DNA of 64,000 nt from Faecalibacterium sp. HTF-F (GTDB lineage Bacteria; Bacillota; Clostridia; Oscillospirales; Ruminococcaceae), in NCBI RefSeq assembly GCF_023347535.1, contig NZ_CP094473.1, forward strand, positions 1,116,001 through 1,180,000. The letters are read 5' to 3'. The notes beneath the pieces were generated by a model. That model was not told where the DNA came from, did not search any database, and saw nothing but the letters and a program-made list of their open reading frames with translations. The position numbers were made by a program, and so were the translations under genes. Of the stretch, positions 38,415-46,840 are shown in pieces (within the stretch, counting starts at the first letter, position 1; every line of letters starts with the position of its first letter).

Positions 38415-39128
38415 TTACTCCTCCTCGCTGTCAGCAGCGGCGATGGTGTAGTGGCCGTTGGAGAACTCAATCACACCAGCGGATTCCATATCATCCAGCA
38501 GCGCAATGGCCTTTTCTGCGGTCACGCCTATCTGCTGCTCCAACATGGCCTGCGTAACGCCGCCGTTCTGCCGGGCAATCTCGGTGGCCTTGGTCAGTTC
38601 ATCGGCTGCGGGTTCCTCCGCATCGTCCAGTTCCTCAGCATCAACTTCTTCCAGCGGTTCGGCCTCCCCGGGGAGATTCGAAGAATCAGGCTCATTTTCC
38701 CGGGGCGCATCCTGCTGCCCACCGGATTCCGGAATATCCGGCATTTTGTAGCCGAGAGCTGCCAGCTTTCCACCCTCGACCAAATCCCGGAAGAAGAACT
38801 GGAGCCAGAGGTAGTGCATATTCTTGAAGATGTTCTTGATTTTGTTGAACAAGGTGTCGGAGATGGTGAACGTCTTGCTCATGCGGTAGGTCAGGTTCCC
38901 ATCCTTGACGGTGAACAGGATGGATGCACCCGGCGAGATGTAGTTGTCCTCGGATGCCTCCTCCAGCATCGACATCTGTTCACCAACGCCGCCCAACGGA
39001 CGGATAACCAGCTTGATGGGGTATGCGTTCTTGATGAACACATAACTCAGGTTGTTGGCCTCGCAGATGCCCTTGAGTTTTTCACGGTAGACTGCGAAAC
39101 GTGCGGATTCAGACAGAGAATTATCCAT
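38415..39128 (-). CDS. Phage protein with C-terminal winged-helix-like domain
   Basis: 237 residues. The N-terminal 130 residues are mixed alpha/beta (YVFIKNAYPIKLVIRPLGGV, GASILFTVKDGNLTYRMSK, KNIFKNMHYLWLQFFFRD). An acidic linker follows (EVDAEELDDAEEPAADEL), then a winged-helix-like end (IARQNGGVTQAMLEQQIGV, LLDDMESAGVIEFSNGHY) like the FtsK gamma domain. The architecture suggests a DNA-binding accessory to recombination or replication. No family name can be given with confidence. Confidence 0.65.
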   Translation of the reverse strand: MDNSLSESARFAVYREKLKGICEANNLSYVFIKNAYPIKLVIRPLGGVGEQMSMLEEASEDNYISPGASILFTVKDGNLTYRMSKTFTISDTLFNKIKNIFKNMHYLWLQFFFRDLVEGGKLAALGYKMPDIPESGGQQDAPRENEPDSSNLPGEAEPLEEVDAEELDDAEEPAADELTKATEIARQNGGVTQAMLEQQIGVTAEKAIALLDDMESAGVIEFSNGHYTIAAADSEEE

Positions 39129-39152
39129 GATGAAGCTCCTTTCAAGTAGCTT

Positions 39153-39662
39153 TTAAGTAGTTGAAAATTTGTAGTCGTTCTCCCGGTTCTCGATGGCGGT
39201 CAGGCCAAGTGCGTAGGCTGCCCACACATCGGCCTTAAAGCCATAGAAGAAATCCGGCTTTTTCTTTGTGCCCTTGCCGTTTTTCAGGTCATGGGCTGCA
39301 AATCGGTCGATCAACGCCCGCCGGATGGCGGTATCGTTGGCTCTGCTGTCGTGGCAAATGTGCTTTTTCTCCTCGATGCGGCACAGCATTCGCACCGGGC
39401 ATTGGTCGGAAAGAACTTGGTAAAAGCGACCGATCCAGACTGTAGTGTCGAAAACGTCCCGACCAACCGACATTCCATAGGATGCCACCATTTCGATGAC
39501 CGCCCACCGCCAACCCTGTGCTCCGGCAGAGGAAAGCTTTTGCAGCAGCTCTGCATTGTCGATTTTTCCGAATTCCAGAGGGCGCAGGGTGCTGCGATCA
39601 ATCACGCAGTAGCCAGACTGGGTGTTGCCGGGGTCGATAGCAATAATCGGACAGGCACTCAC
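39153..39662 (-). CDS. RuvC-like Holliday junction resolvase
   Basis: 169 residues from GTG 39660-39662, which overlaps the upstream TGA (GTGA). The RNase H fold is recognisable: IIAIDPGNTQSGY with catalytic Asp10, WAVIEMVASYG with Glu57, and FKADVWAAYALGL near the end with the last Asp. It probably resolves branched DNA before packaging or during recombination, as phage RuvC-like enzymes do. It works with the RecT/SSB set encoded upstream in the same operon. Confidence 0.82.
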   Translation of the reverse strand: MSACPIIAIDPGNTQSGYCVIDRSTLRPLEFGKIDNAELLQKLSSAGAQGWRWAVIEMVASYGMSVGRDVFDTTVWIGRFYQVLSDQCPVRMLCRIEEKKHICHDSRANDTAIRRALIDRFAAHDLKNGKGTKKKPDFFYGFKADVWAAYALGLTAIENRENDYKFSTT

Positions 39663-39982
39663 AGGTACGACCTCCCAAACTCTTGGATGAACCGCGCCTC
39701 TGGCCAGCCGTAATACTCCATGGCCTTTTTCTGCGCCCACTTTTTTAAGCGGAGATCGGCCTCTCTATTTGTATGTACGGCAGTCACGCCGTTCTGGTGG
39801 CACCAAGGGCAGAGGTTTGCCCACAGGCCAAGCCGCTTGCTCTTATCCCGGTACGGTCCGAAAAAGACTTCGTGCCGGGCGGTGCGATACCGCCCGCAAA
39901 TCAGACAGGTGGGGCTCTTGCTGAGGATGCTGGGCGCATAGCCATTGCTGTCCAGCTTCTCGCCGTATTCATTTTGTGCCAT
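39659..39982 (-). CDS. HNH-like zinc protein
   Basis: 107 residues from ATG 39980-39982. Pattern: SPTCLICGRYRTARHEVFFG, then GLWANLCPWCHQNG, two C-x2-C pairs around an RHEVFFG segment, as in phage HNH-like proteins of the recombination region. The conserved His in RHE and the final Asn/His are plausible catalytic residues, but it may be only structural. C-terminal helix KKWAQKKAMEYYGWPEARF. Overlaps the resolvase gene by four bases. Confidence 0.68.
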   Translation of the reverse strand: MAQNEYGEKLDSNGYAPSILSKSPTCLICGRYRTARHEVFFGPYRDKSKRLGLWANLCPWCHQNGVTAVHTNREADLRLKKWAQKKAMEYYGWPEARFIQEFGRSYL

Positions 39983-39983
39983 A

Positions 39984-40736
39984 TCAACGTCTCCTCCTAC
40001 GTTCAAAAGACTGCTGGGAAACCTGCTGCATAATCAGCTGAACCTTGTTCTGCACACCCTGTTCGGCCAGTACGTTGACGGGCTGTGAGGTGGCACCGAT
40101 GCGACCAAGGGTCTGTGCCCGGACACGCTTGATGAAATTCAGCTGCTGCTTACGGAACTCCTTGTCCACTTCCGCAGCATACTTGCTGCCATCAATATCA
40201 GAAACTTCCATTTCCGGGGCTTGCATAGCCTCCGCAGCGCAGCGGCGCAGCTTTTCCATCGCAACGTCCAGACCATCCTCATGCCCCCACTTGTTCAGTT
40301 GCTCATAGTTGGCATGGCTTTCCTTGCGCAGCCGTTCCAAGCGGTCTGGACCATAGTGCAGCACATCAATAACCGCCTTGGCGTAAACCTGCCAAGCAAT
40401 TTTGGCAGCCCTGTCGCCAGCAATGCGGTACTGCTGCTCTTTGCGTCCACGAGGCAGTCTCACCATCGGGATTCGGTAGTCGGAAGAAACGTATCCAGCC
40501 AGCCAGCTTTCCCGGATGGTCTCTGCCTTGTCCTTGGAGGGTCTGCCGTAGGCATCCGGGGTCATAATGACTTCGGTGTTCTGGTTCTCCAACTCGTCAA
40601 TTCTAGCTTTAATGCGCTCCAGTCTGGTCTTGCCGACACCGAACTCCTGATGCAGCGCAATGGTGGTGCACAAACCCACGATTTGTCCGACCGCCTGTCT
40701 GGTGTCGTCCATTTCGGTCTCAAACGGCTTTTTCAC
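39984..40736 (-). CDS. Hypothetical early phage protein
   Basis: 250 residues, largely helical, with a basic C-terminus (SQQSFERRRRR). Segments: GQIVGLCTTIALHQEFGVGK, RIKARIDELENQNTEVIM, RESWLAGYVSSDYRIPMVRL. A helix-turn-helix-like start and a basic tail would fit a DNA-associated protein, but I recognise no family. It shares four bases with the 3D-domain gene upstream. Two bases separate it from the HNH-like gene. Confidence 0.6.
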   Translation of the reverse strand: MKKPFETEMDDTRQAVGQIVGLCTTIALHQEFGVGKTRLERIKARIDELENQNTEVIMTPDAYGRPSKDKAETIRESWLAGYVSSDYRIPMVRLPRGRKEQQYRIAGDRAAKIAWQVYAKAVIDVLHYGPDRLERLRKESHANYEQLNKWGHEDGLDVAMEKLRRCAAEAMQAPEMEVSDIDGSKYAAEVDKEFRKQQLNFIKRVRAQTLGRIGATSQPVNVLAEQGVQNKVQLIMQQVSQQSFERRRRR

Positions 40737-41293
40737 GGTTCAATACCTCCCGAAATAATCCAGACCCGGCGGGAGCCCCATCCAGACCAGCTTAGAGCCT
40801 CTGCATGGGTGTTTACCGCCACATCCAGCTTGTTACCTTTTACCGCGCTGCCAGTGTCCTGAACGACCCGGAGGCCTACGCCCTCGATATAGACCACTGT
40901 GCCGTAGGGCAGAACGCTGATGTCAGCAGCTACGGTCACGCCCGGCTGCACCTTTGCGCCGCTGGATGTGATGCCGTGCCCCTCGCCACAGATGTGGGCG
41001 TATTCCTCGGAACAATAGGCTGTGCAGCTGAACGCCCCGGCGTATGTAAGGGTCAAATCGGTCTGGGCGTTCAGTTCTGCGGTCAGCTTGTCTACCTCGG
41101 TTTGGAGTTGGTCAATGGTTTCATCACGTTCTCCGGCCATGCGCTCCCAGTTGGATGACTTGCTGGCGTAGATATCCCGCTCGGTCTCCAAATCGTTCAC
41201 CCGCCGGGAGTAGGCCGTGCTTGTGAGGATGCAGCCAACCATCGCACACGAAACGCATACGATCAGGCTGTGGAATGGTCTTTTCGACCTCAT
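40733..41293 (-). CDS. Membrane-anchored 3D-domain protein
   Basis: 186 residues. N-terminal membrane anchor (SLIVCVSCAMVGCILTSTAY), coiled coil (about 30-80), then a 3D domain: FSCTAYCSEEYAHICGEGHG, ADISVLPYGTVVYIEGVG, VVQDTGSAVKGNKLDVAVN with the conserved aspartates, and WGSRRVWII. The domain is a double-psi beta barrel related to MltA and EXLX, found in cell-wall-active proteins. It should face outside the cell. Its presence in the early replication operon is unexpected; it may help infection-time wall remodelling. Confidence 0.82.
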   Translation of the reverse strand: MRSKRPFHSLIVCVSCAMVGCILTSTAYSRRVNDLETERDIYASKSSNWERMAGERDETIDQLQTEVDKLTAELNAQTDLTLTYAGAFSCTAYCSEEYAHICGEGHGITSSGAKVQPGVTVAADISVLPYGTVVYIEGVGLRVVQDTGSAVKGNKLDVAVNTHAEALSWSGWGSRRVWIISGGIEP

Positions 41294-41880
41294 GCCGTGC
41301 CACCTCCAATCTGTGCCGGGGCTGCGCCGCCGGGCAGAGCCGGGGGCTGCAAACTCTCAACCGGGGCATCCTGCACAGCCCGGTCGAAGCCCGGCCGGAC
41401 GAACTGGCGCAGATCCGCGCTGCTGCGGCTGCTGAAAATCTCCGACAGGTCCGCCGGGGAACCAGCCCACCGCTGTACCACCATCGGGAGAGCAGCGAAG
41501 ATTTTCGCGTTTTCCTTTTTGAAATCTTCGCCTTTCAGCTTGCGCCCATCAGGGGCAATGAATCCGCCGTGGGTCTGGTAGTACAGATTTGCCTCGATTT
41601 TCCGGGCAGCTGCCGCAGCCTGCGCCCAGAGGTCATTTGCCGAGGGCTGCTGGGCTGACAGCAGCTTTTTGATTTCAGCACACCAGTCCACAATCAGCTG
41701 GTTCTGGAATCTGCACTGTGTAAATGCCGTATACAGAGCCTTTTCCACAATCTCGTCCGGGATGGTGCCAAACGCCCGGATGTAGATTTGCGTGTCGGCC
41801 CTGCGCTCCTCCAAGCTGCGGGCGCGGCCGTAGTGGTCATCGATGACCACCAGCAGCTCACGCAATTTCGTATCGGTCAT
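41290..41880 (-). CDS. Replicative helicase loader/inhibitor-like protein
   Basis: 196 residues. The first 70 residues (LRELLVVIDDHYGRARSLEER, IYIRAFGTIPDEIVEKALYT) resemble the G39P helicase loader/inhibitor family; the middle is helical with PSANDLWAQAAAAARKIEAN; the end is Pro/Gly-rich and flexible. Such proteins deliver the host DnaB/DnaC helicase to the phage origin. No phage helicase gene is visible in the window, which fits use of the host helicase. It overlaps the initiator-like gene by four bases. Confidence 0.75.
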   Translation of the reverse strand: MTDTKLRELLVVIDDHYGRARSLEERRADTQIYIRAFGTIPDEIVEKALYTAFTQCRFQNQLIVDWCAEIKKLLSAQQPSANDLWAQAAAAARKIEANLYYQTHGGFIAPDGRKLKGEDFKKENAKIFAALPMVVQRWAGSPADLSEIFSSRSSADLRQFVRPGFDRAVQDAPVESLQPPALPGGAAPAQIGGGTA

Positions 41881-42749
41881 GTTGTCGAGCCTCCTAAAAG
41901 TTCTCCGAAAATTTCATCGTAGTCATCGGCAGCGGAACGCTTTGGCTGCTGACCCGCCGGGGGCTTACGCCGCTGGTCGCGGGCTTGCACATCACCAAGG
42001 GTTCTCACACCCTCGTTTTTCCATACTTTCAGGATGCCGTTGACGTAGGACCATTTGCGAACCCCGGCCAGAGCGGCCTTTTTGATGGCCAGCAAGATGA
42101 GGTCGTCCGTGAAAATCTCCCGCCAGCCCAGCAGGTCTTCCCGCGCTGCTGGTGGGAAACCTCCGAGATTGTCCTCGAAAGAGCGGATGATCTCAGCCAG
42201 CCCAGCATCGACGGTCGGACTATCGTTATCTCTTACTCTTTCTCTGTTCTCTATATCTTTATCTTTCTCTATCTCTTTCTCTGTAGGGACATTTTCACCA
42301 CCATCAGTGGACACATTGTGTCCAGTTGTGTGTCCGGTGTCGTGTCCCGCCTGTAACTCCTTATTTGCAGCATTGCTACGAATTTTACGATTTTTTGCTG
42401 CCCAGTCGGTTTCGCTGCCAATCATGTTCTGATAATCAGAGATTGACAGAGTTCCGTCCGGGTTTTCAAAAATCAATCCGATTTGTTTATAAACGGTCAG
42501 AGCCAGACGGACGGTTGACAAAGGAAACCATTTGCATTCCCTCTGAATCTTTTCGGCATCGTAGGGGATGAGCATTTCTCCGATTTTGGAAACCAAACAA
42601 CCGTTTGTGTTGATGGTCTTGAGGCACAACATTTGATAGAGAACAACATAGTTGGCACCATCCGGCTGGCTCATAAGGTAGTCGATTTCGTCCGAGGACA
42701 TGAAACTATCTTTGAGCTTTATCCAGTAGTACCGTTTGCCAGTTGCCAT
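41877..42749 (-). CDS. Replisome organiser / DnaD-like initiator
   Basis: 290 residues. N-terminal winged-helix replisome-organiser domain: RYYWIKLKDSFMSSDEIDYL, NYVVLYQMLCLKTINTNG, WFPLSTVRLALTVYKQIGLI. A hydrophilic linker rich in Thr/Glu/Asp follows, then a DnaD-like domain (LGGFPPAAREDLLGWREIF, AIKKAALAGVRKWSYVNGIL, LKVWKNEGV). It should bind the phage origin and recruit the loader encoded just downstream. An origin might lie in the linker-coding region, which has short TCTTTAT-type repeats, but this is not proven. Confidence 0.87.
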   Translation of the reverse strand: MATGKRYYWIKLKDSFMSSDEIDYLMSQPDGANYVVLYQMLCLKTINTNGCLVSKIGEMLIPYDAEKIQRECKWFPLSTVRLALTVYKQIGLIFENPDGTLSISDYQNMIGSETDWAAKNRKIRSNAANKELQAGHDTGHTTGHNVSTDGGENVPTEKEIEKDKDIENRERVRDNDSPTVDAGLAEIIRSFEDNLGGFPPAAREDLLGWREIFTDDLILLAIKKAALAGVRKWSYVNGILKVWKNEGVRTLGDVQARDQRRKPPAGQQPKRSAADDYDEIFGELLGGSTT

Positions 42750-42761
42750 CAGCGAACCTCC

Positions 42762-43310
42762 TTAGAACGGCAGATCGTCGGCATCGTCCAGAACTGAGAA
42801 ATCATCGTCACTACCCTGCGAGAAGTTCTGACTGACCTGAACATTACCGGGATGATCGGACGCGCCATGCCATTGCTGGCGCTGGCTCTGGGTAGCAAAA
42901 CCCATCTGCTGGGGCTGCGGCTGCTGGTTCCGGTAGGTGGCCGGTGGCGGGTTCGTCCCGCCATCATCCACGGGCCCTTGCTGGTTCTCCTGCTTCGGCC
43001 CCGCAAAATAGATGTTGTCCACCACAAACTCAATCGCCGTGCGGTTATTGCCGTTCTTATCCTCAAACTGCCGCGTCTGGCAGCGAGAATGAACCACAGC
43101 GGCGCTTCCCTTACGAAAGTACTTGCTGACGAACTCCGCCGTCTTACCCCATGCAGTAAAGGTGAGCCAGTCCGTAGGTCGGCGACCGTTGGCATCCACC
43201 ATATCCCGGTCAACCGCCATACGGAAACTTGTCACCGTTTTTCCCGTCTGGGTGGTTCGCAGCTCAGGGTCGGCAGCAAGCCGCCCCTGAAAAGCGCAAC
43301 TATTCAGCAT
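42762..43310 (-). CDS. ssb: Single-stranded DNA-binding protein
   Basis: 182 residues. OB fold with FQGRLAADPELRTTQTGKTV, SFRMAVDRDM, WLTFTAWGKTAEFVSKYF and AIEFVVDNIYFAGP; then a Gln/Pro/Gly-rich linker and the acidic tip DDADDLPF used to bind partner proteins. It protects ssDNA in replication and RecT-mediated annealing. GAGGTGAT precedes ATG 43308-43310. Confidence 0.94.
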   Translation of the reverse strand: MLNSCAFQGRLAADPELRTTQTGKTVTSFRMAVDRDMVDANGRRPTDWLTFTAWGKTAEFVSKYFRKGSAAVVHSRCQTRQFEDKNGNNRTAIEFVVDNIYFAGPKQENQQGPVDDGGTNPPPATYRNQQPQPQQMGFATQSQRQQWHGASDHPGNVQVSQNFSQGSDDDFSVLDDADDLPF

Positions 43311-43339
43311 TAAAAATCACCTCTTTCATGAAAAGCTGA

Positions 43340-43870
43340 CTATTTAGCCCACTCTTCCTTGTAATGGGCCAGCTGTTCCGGAGTATCGGTCTGGATACCC
43401 AATTCCTTAGCTTCCTCGATTGCTCCATCCACAAGGTGAGCAAACTCCTTTGAATCCATTTTGTGACTTTCCTTGTAGACAAAATAGCAGGAGTAGTCTT
43501 TGCCGTTTTCCTGCCGGGTTTCATAGAGCCGGACATAGGGATAAAAGTCACATGGATCCACGGTCGGAGGGAGCTTCAGACCAACAGGCTTGCCGTCCTT
43601 ATCGCGGGCAAGCGCTCCATACGAAACCACGAGCCGCCGCTTCACGGCATCCTCGCTCTCACCGGTCTCCGCAGAAATCTTGTTGCACAGAACGTGGAAA
43701 TACGCATTTGCCGACAGGCTACGCTTTTCCCTGTGCTTTTTGATTTCCACGTCCAGAATCGGCTCCTGATGGAGCTTGTCCCAGATTTCCCGGAAGTCAC
43801 CGTTGAGTTCCAGCGTGACCCTCTGTTTCCCGTCGAGGGTAAAAGCCATGTCCACCAGCCGCCCGGTCAT
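43340..43870 (-). CDS. NinB-like recombination protein
   Basis: 176 residues from ATG 43868-43870. Pattern DVEIKKHREKRSLSANAYFH, LCNKISAETGESEDAVKRRL and VSYGALARDKDGKP resembles the NinB family, which aids phage recombination and binds ssDNA. The C-terminal half (DPCDFYPYVRLYETRQENG, MDSKEFAHLVDGAIEEAKE) continues the family pattern. It overlaps the metallo-beta-lactamase-like gene by four bases. SSB is the next gene downstream. Confidence 0.75.
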   Translation of the reverse strand: MTGRLVDMAFTLDGKQRVTLELNGDFREIWDKLHQEPILDVEIKKHREKRSLSANAYFHVLCNKISAETGESEDAVKRRLVVSYGALARDKDGKPVGLKLPPTVDPCDFYPYVRLYETRQENGKDYSCYFVYKESHKMDSKEFAHLVDGAIEEAKELGIQTDTPEQLAHYKEEWAK

Positions 43871-44517
43871 GTGGCATCCTCCTTGTCCTGATGGCAGTGC
43901 ATATAGATATAGGCACTGTTCGGCCCCATGTTGGCGTACAGCCAATCATTGATTTTGGCCACACTCATGTGGTCTCGCAGAACACGTTTTTCATAAATGT
44001 ATTCGCCAGTCAGCTTCTTTTCTGCAATTTTGGCCTGAATGTCCTTGTCGTCATAGTTGGCCTCAACCATGTACAAGTCATAGTTCGGGGCGGAAATGCC
44101 GTTTAGGTTATTCATGTCGGTACAGTAAAACAGCTTTCTCCCGTCCAGCCAGACCTTCCACCCGCAGTTTGGAACATTGTGCTTGACCATGTGTGGAATG
44201 ACGTTGCAGATTCCGTATCCGTACAGGTGTCCCGGCTCCAGAACGTCAATCTGCGAGACCGGCACCCCTGCATCCACCAGCGGCTTGCACAGCCAAGCAC
44301 AGCAGGCAAAGCGGAGCGTCGGCCGGTTGGAGGCCAGCAGCCGCAATGTGGATGGATGAAAGTGGTCACTGTGGATGTGGGTCAGCAGCACCAGCTTCAA
44401 CGTCCGGTATTCCGCTGCCAGTGCCTTGAACGAAACCCCGCAATCAATGAGGATTTTGTGCTCGATCACCACCGCATTTCCCTGACTTCCGGTGGATATG
44501 ATGTTGTAGTCGATCAT
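43867..44517 (-). CDS. Metallo-beta-lactamase-fold hydrolase
   Basis: 216 residues. The dinuclear metal motif LLTHIHSDHFHP (His47, His49, Asp51, His52) is clear, with a later FYCTDMNN (Asp ligand), a further LRDHMS and MHCHQDKED His. The N-terminus IISTGSQGNAVVIEHKILID is the usual first strand pair. Members of this group in phages act as nucleases or phosphodiesterases. Its place between recT and ninB-like genes suggests a DNA-processing nuclease that could act with RecT, since no RecE or lambda-exo is seen. Substrate unproven. Confidence 0.85.
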   Translation of the reverse strand: MIDYNIISTGSQGNAVVIEHKILIDCGVSFKALAAEYRTLKLVLLTHIHSDHFHPSTLRLLASNRPTLRFACCAWLCKPLVDAGVPVSQIDVLEPGHLYGYGICNVIPHMVKHNVPNCGWKVWLDGRKLFYCTDMNNLNGISAPNYDLYMVEANYDDKDIQAKIAEKKLTGEYIYEKRVLRDHMSVAKINDWLYANMGPNSAYIYMHCHQDKEDAT

Positions 44518-45494
44518 AACGAGCTGAGGTCAACTACCGTTTCTACGGTCGTCGGTTCACCCTGAGAAATATCCCCATGAGGCAGAGCGCCCTGACCATC
44601 GCCGACATCCGGTTTCCCGGTGTGCAGCTCCGGCTGTTCGGATGCACTAGGCATAGATTCCGGTTCGGGGATGATTTCGCCGTTGCCGTCCACCATGGAC
44701 ACGGTGTTGTCGCTTTCAAAGGCTTTGGCCATCTCGATGCTCATAACACCCCAGCGAGAAATGAGCTGGCGAAGCAGGGTTTTCTTTGCCATATCATCAA
44801 AGTTCTTGTACCAGAAAGAGGAATACTTCCACATTTCGCTTTCCGGGACTTTTCCTGCCTGCAATTCCTCGTACTTCTGGCGGCTGAATGCTTTGGAGTA
44901 GGTGTCGGCGTGGTTCATCATCTTTTCTTTGGACCAGTACAGCACCTTGCGGAAACCGTTCAAATACTCGAAGTAGGCCATATAGCCCACCGTAGGCAGT
45001 GCATCCCGCTGATCGTCGTCCTCAATAAACTGGAACTTTGCCTTGCCGGTCAGCGAATCTTTGCCAAGGTACTCGCCTTCCTTGATTTCCATCACATCGA
45101 GATCAGCATACTGACCGCTACGCAACGCCAGCTGAACGTACCCCTTGTAACCCAGTACAAACGTGGCCGTGGTGATTTCCGGGCGGATCAGTCGATTGTT
45201 GCGGTCATACTTGGCCTTCTGCTTGAACGGAACCAGATAATATTGGCCCAACTGCGGGGACGGGCTGAGGTTCAGGCTTTCGCCCAGCAGGGCACCGGCA
45301 AGAATCGTACCGGCATCGCATTCCTGCAAAGCCGGGTTGACAGCCACCGCACTGGTGATGGAGGCTGTAAAACGGCGGGCGCGGGCCGGGTCACGCAGGG
45401 TGTTGGAGATCAAGGACTGGTAGCTCTTGGTGGTGATTGCTACGGAGAACTTGGGTTTCTGCTGCGCTTGCAGTTGATTATTAGGCGTTGCCAT
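44514..45494 (-). CDS. recT: RecT-family recombinase
   Basis: 326 residues from ATG 45492-45494 (AAGGAAGG upstream). Family features: ARARRFTASITSAVAVNPAL, GALLGESLNLSPSPQLGQYY, FVLGYKGYVQLALRSGQYAD and MAKKTLLRQLISRWGVMS. RecT anneals complementary ssDNA and drives phage recombination with SSB. The C-terminus is Pro/Gln/Glu-rich and variable, as usual. It overlaps the DUF1351 gene by 14 bases and the metallo-beta-lactamase-like gene by four. Confidence 0.94.
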   Translation of the reverse strand: MATPNNQLQAQQKPKFSVAITTKSYQSLISNTLRDPARARRFTASITSAVAVNPALQECDAGTILAGALLGESLNLSPSPQLGQYYLVPFKQKAKYDRNNRLIRPEITTATFVLGYKGYVQLALRSGQYADLDVMEIKEGEYLGKDSLTGKAKFQFIEDDDQRDALPTVGYMAYFEYLNGFRKVLYWSKEKMMNHADTYSKAFSRQKYEELQAGKVPESEMWKYSSFWYKNFDDMAKKTLLRQLISRWGVMSIEMAKAFESDNTVSMVDGNGEIIPEPESMPSASEQPELHTGKPDVGDGQGALPHGDISQGEPTTVETVVDLSSL

Positions 45495-46383
45495 ATTCAA
45501 TACCTTCCTTTTCAAGATAATGCTTCAAACCAACGAGCTGGGCCTTGGTGCCCTTTGCATAGAAGCGGGTCATGAAGATAGGTTCCGGCTTAGGCTGCGG
45601 TACCGGCTCCTGTTCAGGCTGCACGGCGATTTCCGGGTCTGCGGAGATTTCCTGCGCCGGTTCAGGCTGGGCCTTGGCTGCGGCCGCAGCAGCGGTACGA
45701 ACCTTTTCAGCAGCAGCTTCCCGCTCTGCCTGCCGGGCGCGGCGTTCTTCTTCACGTCTGCGCTGTTCTTCCAGCGCCTTGTGCCGGTCAGCCACGGTCT
45801 TGATGGCAGTGGGCAAGTCCAGATTGCTGCGGTACTCCACCATGATCTCAGCGGCGTTATCCATGCCCTCGATGGCGGCCACGTCGGCCACAATGCCGTC
45901 CACAAACGCCTTTGCCTGCTTTTTCAAAGAAGTCAGGCTGTCACTCATAGTGACCTTCGGGCGGTAGGTCAGATTATCCAGCCAGTCAATGTTGGCGGCT
46001 TCCACCAGCTCGCCGTAGTAATCCATGAGCTTTTCCGTTTTCTGAGCCACAATACCAGAGGTCACATCCGCAATTTTCTGCTTCAACTCGGCATCTGCTT
46101 GCTGGAACGGTACCGTCACACACTCCCGGTAGACCTGCTCAAAGGCATTGTAAGGCTCAAGGATTTTGTCCTTGACAGCAATGCGCTGGGCCTCGTACTC
46201 CTTGAATTCCTTGGTTAACTGCGCGCGGGCATCCTTGACGCTTTTATAGGTCTGTTCGGTGCAGACCAGTGAAAGAGCTTCGGCAGTGCGCTGCTCAATA
46301 TCGGCCTTAACGCTGTGAAGCCGCTCGACAATGATGGGCAACTGCTGAAGTTCAATGACCTGCAATGCGGTATCCTGTGCCAT
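45481..46383 (-). CDS. DUF1351 protein of the RecT operon
   Basis: 300 residues from ATG 46381-46383 (AAAGGAGA upstream). Long N-terminal helical region (LPIIVERLHSVKADIEQRTA, YKSVKDARAQLTKEFKEYEA, DKILEPYNAFEQVYREC) is typical of DUF1351, regularly found beside RecT in Firmicutes phages. A charged coiled-coil (QRRREEERRARQAEREAAAE) and a Pro/Glu linker lead to a small C-terminal domain (IFMTRFYAKGTKAQLVGLKH). It probably assists RecT or carries the missing exonuclease role; no nuclease motif is visible. Confidence 0.82.
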   Translation of the reverse strand: MAQDTALQVIELQQLPIIVERLHSVKADIEQRTAEALSLVCTEQTYKSVKDARAQLTKEFKEYEAQRIAVKDKILEPYNAFEQVYRECVTVPFQQADAELKQKIADVTSGIVAQKTEKLMDYYGELVEAANIDWLDNLTYRPKVTMSDSLTSLKKQAKAFVDGIVADVAAIEGMDNAAEIMVEYRSNLDLPTAIKTVADRHKALEEQRRREEERRARQAEREAAAEKVRTAAAAAAKAQPEPAQEISADPEIAVQPEQEPVPQPKPEPIFMTRFYAKGTKAQLVGLKHYLEKEGIEYGNA

Positions 46384-46397
46384 GTTGCATTCTCCTT

Positions 46398-46553
46398 TCA
46401 TTTTTTGAACATGATGTACTTGCCAGTGGTGCGGTTGACCAGCTCCATGAAGTCCGGGCCATCCCGGACACAGAGGTACAGGCGGAAATCCCAGCCCTGT
46501 GCGGAGAGGGCCTCTTTCTGCTTGCGGGTCAGCTTTTTGCCTCTTACTTTCAA
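46398..46553 (-). CDS. Small basic hypothetical protein
   Basis: 51 residues from TTG 46551-46553, overlapping the upstream stop (TTGA), with GAGGGGG upstream. Sequence KVRGKKLTRKQKEALSAQGW, then DFRLYLCVRDGPDFMELVN and RTTGKYIMFKK: short basic helix and a three-strand sheet. This is common in clostridial early regions; function unknown. The TTG start is inferred from the ribosome site and overlap. Confidence 0.6.
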   Translation of the reverse strand: MKVRGKKLTRKQKEALSAQGWDFRLYLCVRDGPDFMELVNRTTGKYIMFKK

Positions 46554-46840
46554 AAAATCACCCCCTCCTCGGCCTTGTTGACAGCGATGTTCAGAGTGAT
46601 GGTCTCCCGGCAGCGGAGGCCGAAGTTGCCGCTCGGGCCGAACATCTTGGTTTTCTCGAACTCCCTTGCGCTGTACACGCTGGAGCAGTTCAGGATATTG
46701 GGAATGCGGTCGGGATGCACTGCCCGGAACGCCTGACACGCCATGTGGTAGTTTGGTGCCCAAACCTCCGTCCACCCACCGCAGTACGGCTGGACATCAT
46801 CGGAACCGTAGGTGAAGTAGAATTTTTCCAGATCCATCAT
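46550..46840 (-). CDS. Hypothetical early phage protein
   Basis: 96 residues; the start may be either of two adjacent ATG codons (46838-46840 or 46835-46837), both overlapping the upstream stop. Pattern KFYFTYGSDDVQPYCGGWTE, YHMACQAFRAVHPDR and MFGPSGNFGLRCRETITLN. It has the look of a small alpha/beta protein and is common in clostridial phages, with no known activity. Confidence 0.62.
   Translation of the reverse strand: MMDLEKFYFTYGSDDVQPYCGGWTEVWAPNYHMACQAFRAVHPDRIPNILNCSSVYSAREFEKTKMFGPSGNFGLRCRETITLNIAVNKAEEGVIF

Noticed and set aside
42180..42320. TCTTT/TCTAT-rich stretch in the initiator gene as a repeat array or CRISPR
   Set aside because: Only short, irregular low-complexity repeats; no repeat-spacer pattern. 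It could include the phage origin, but iterons are not clear.
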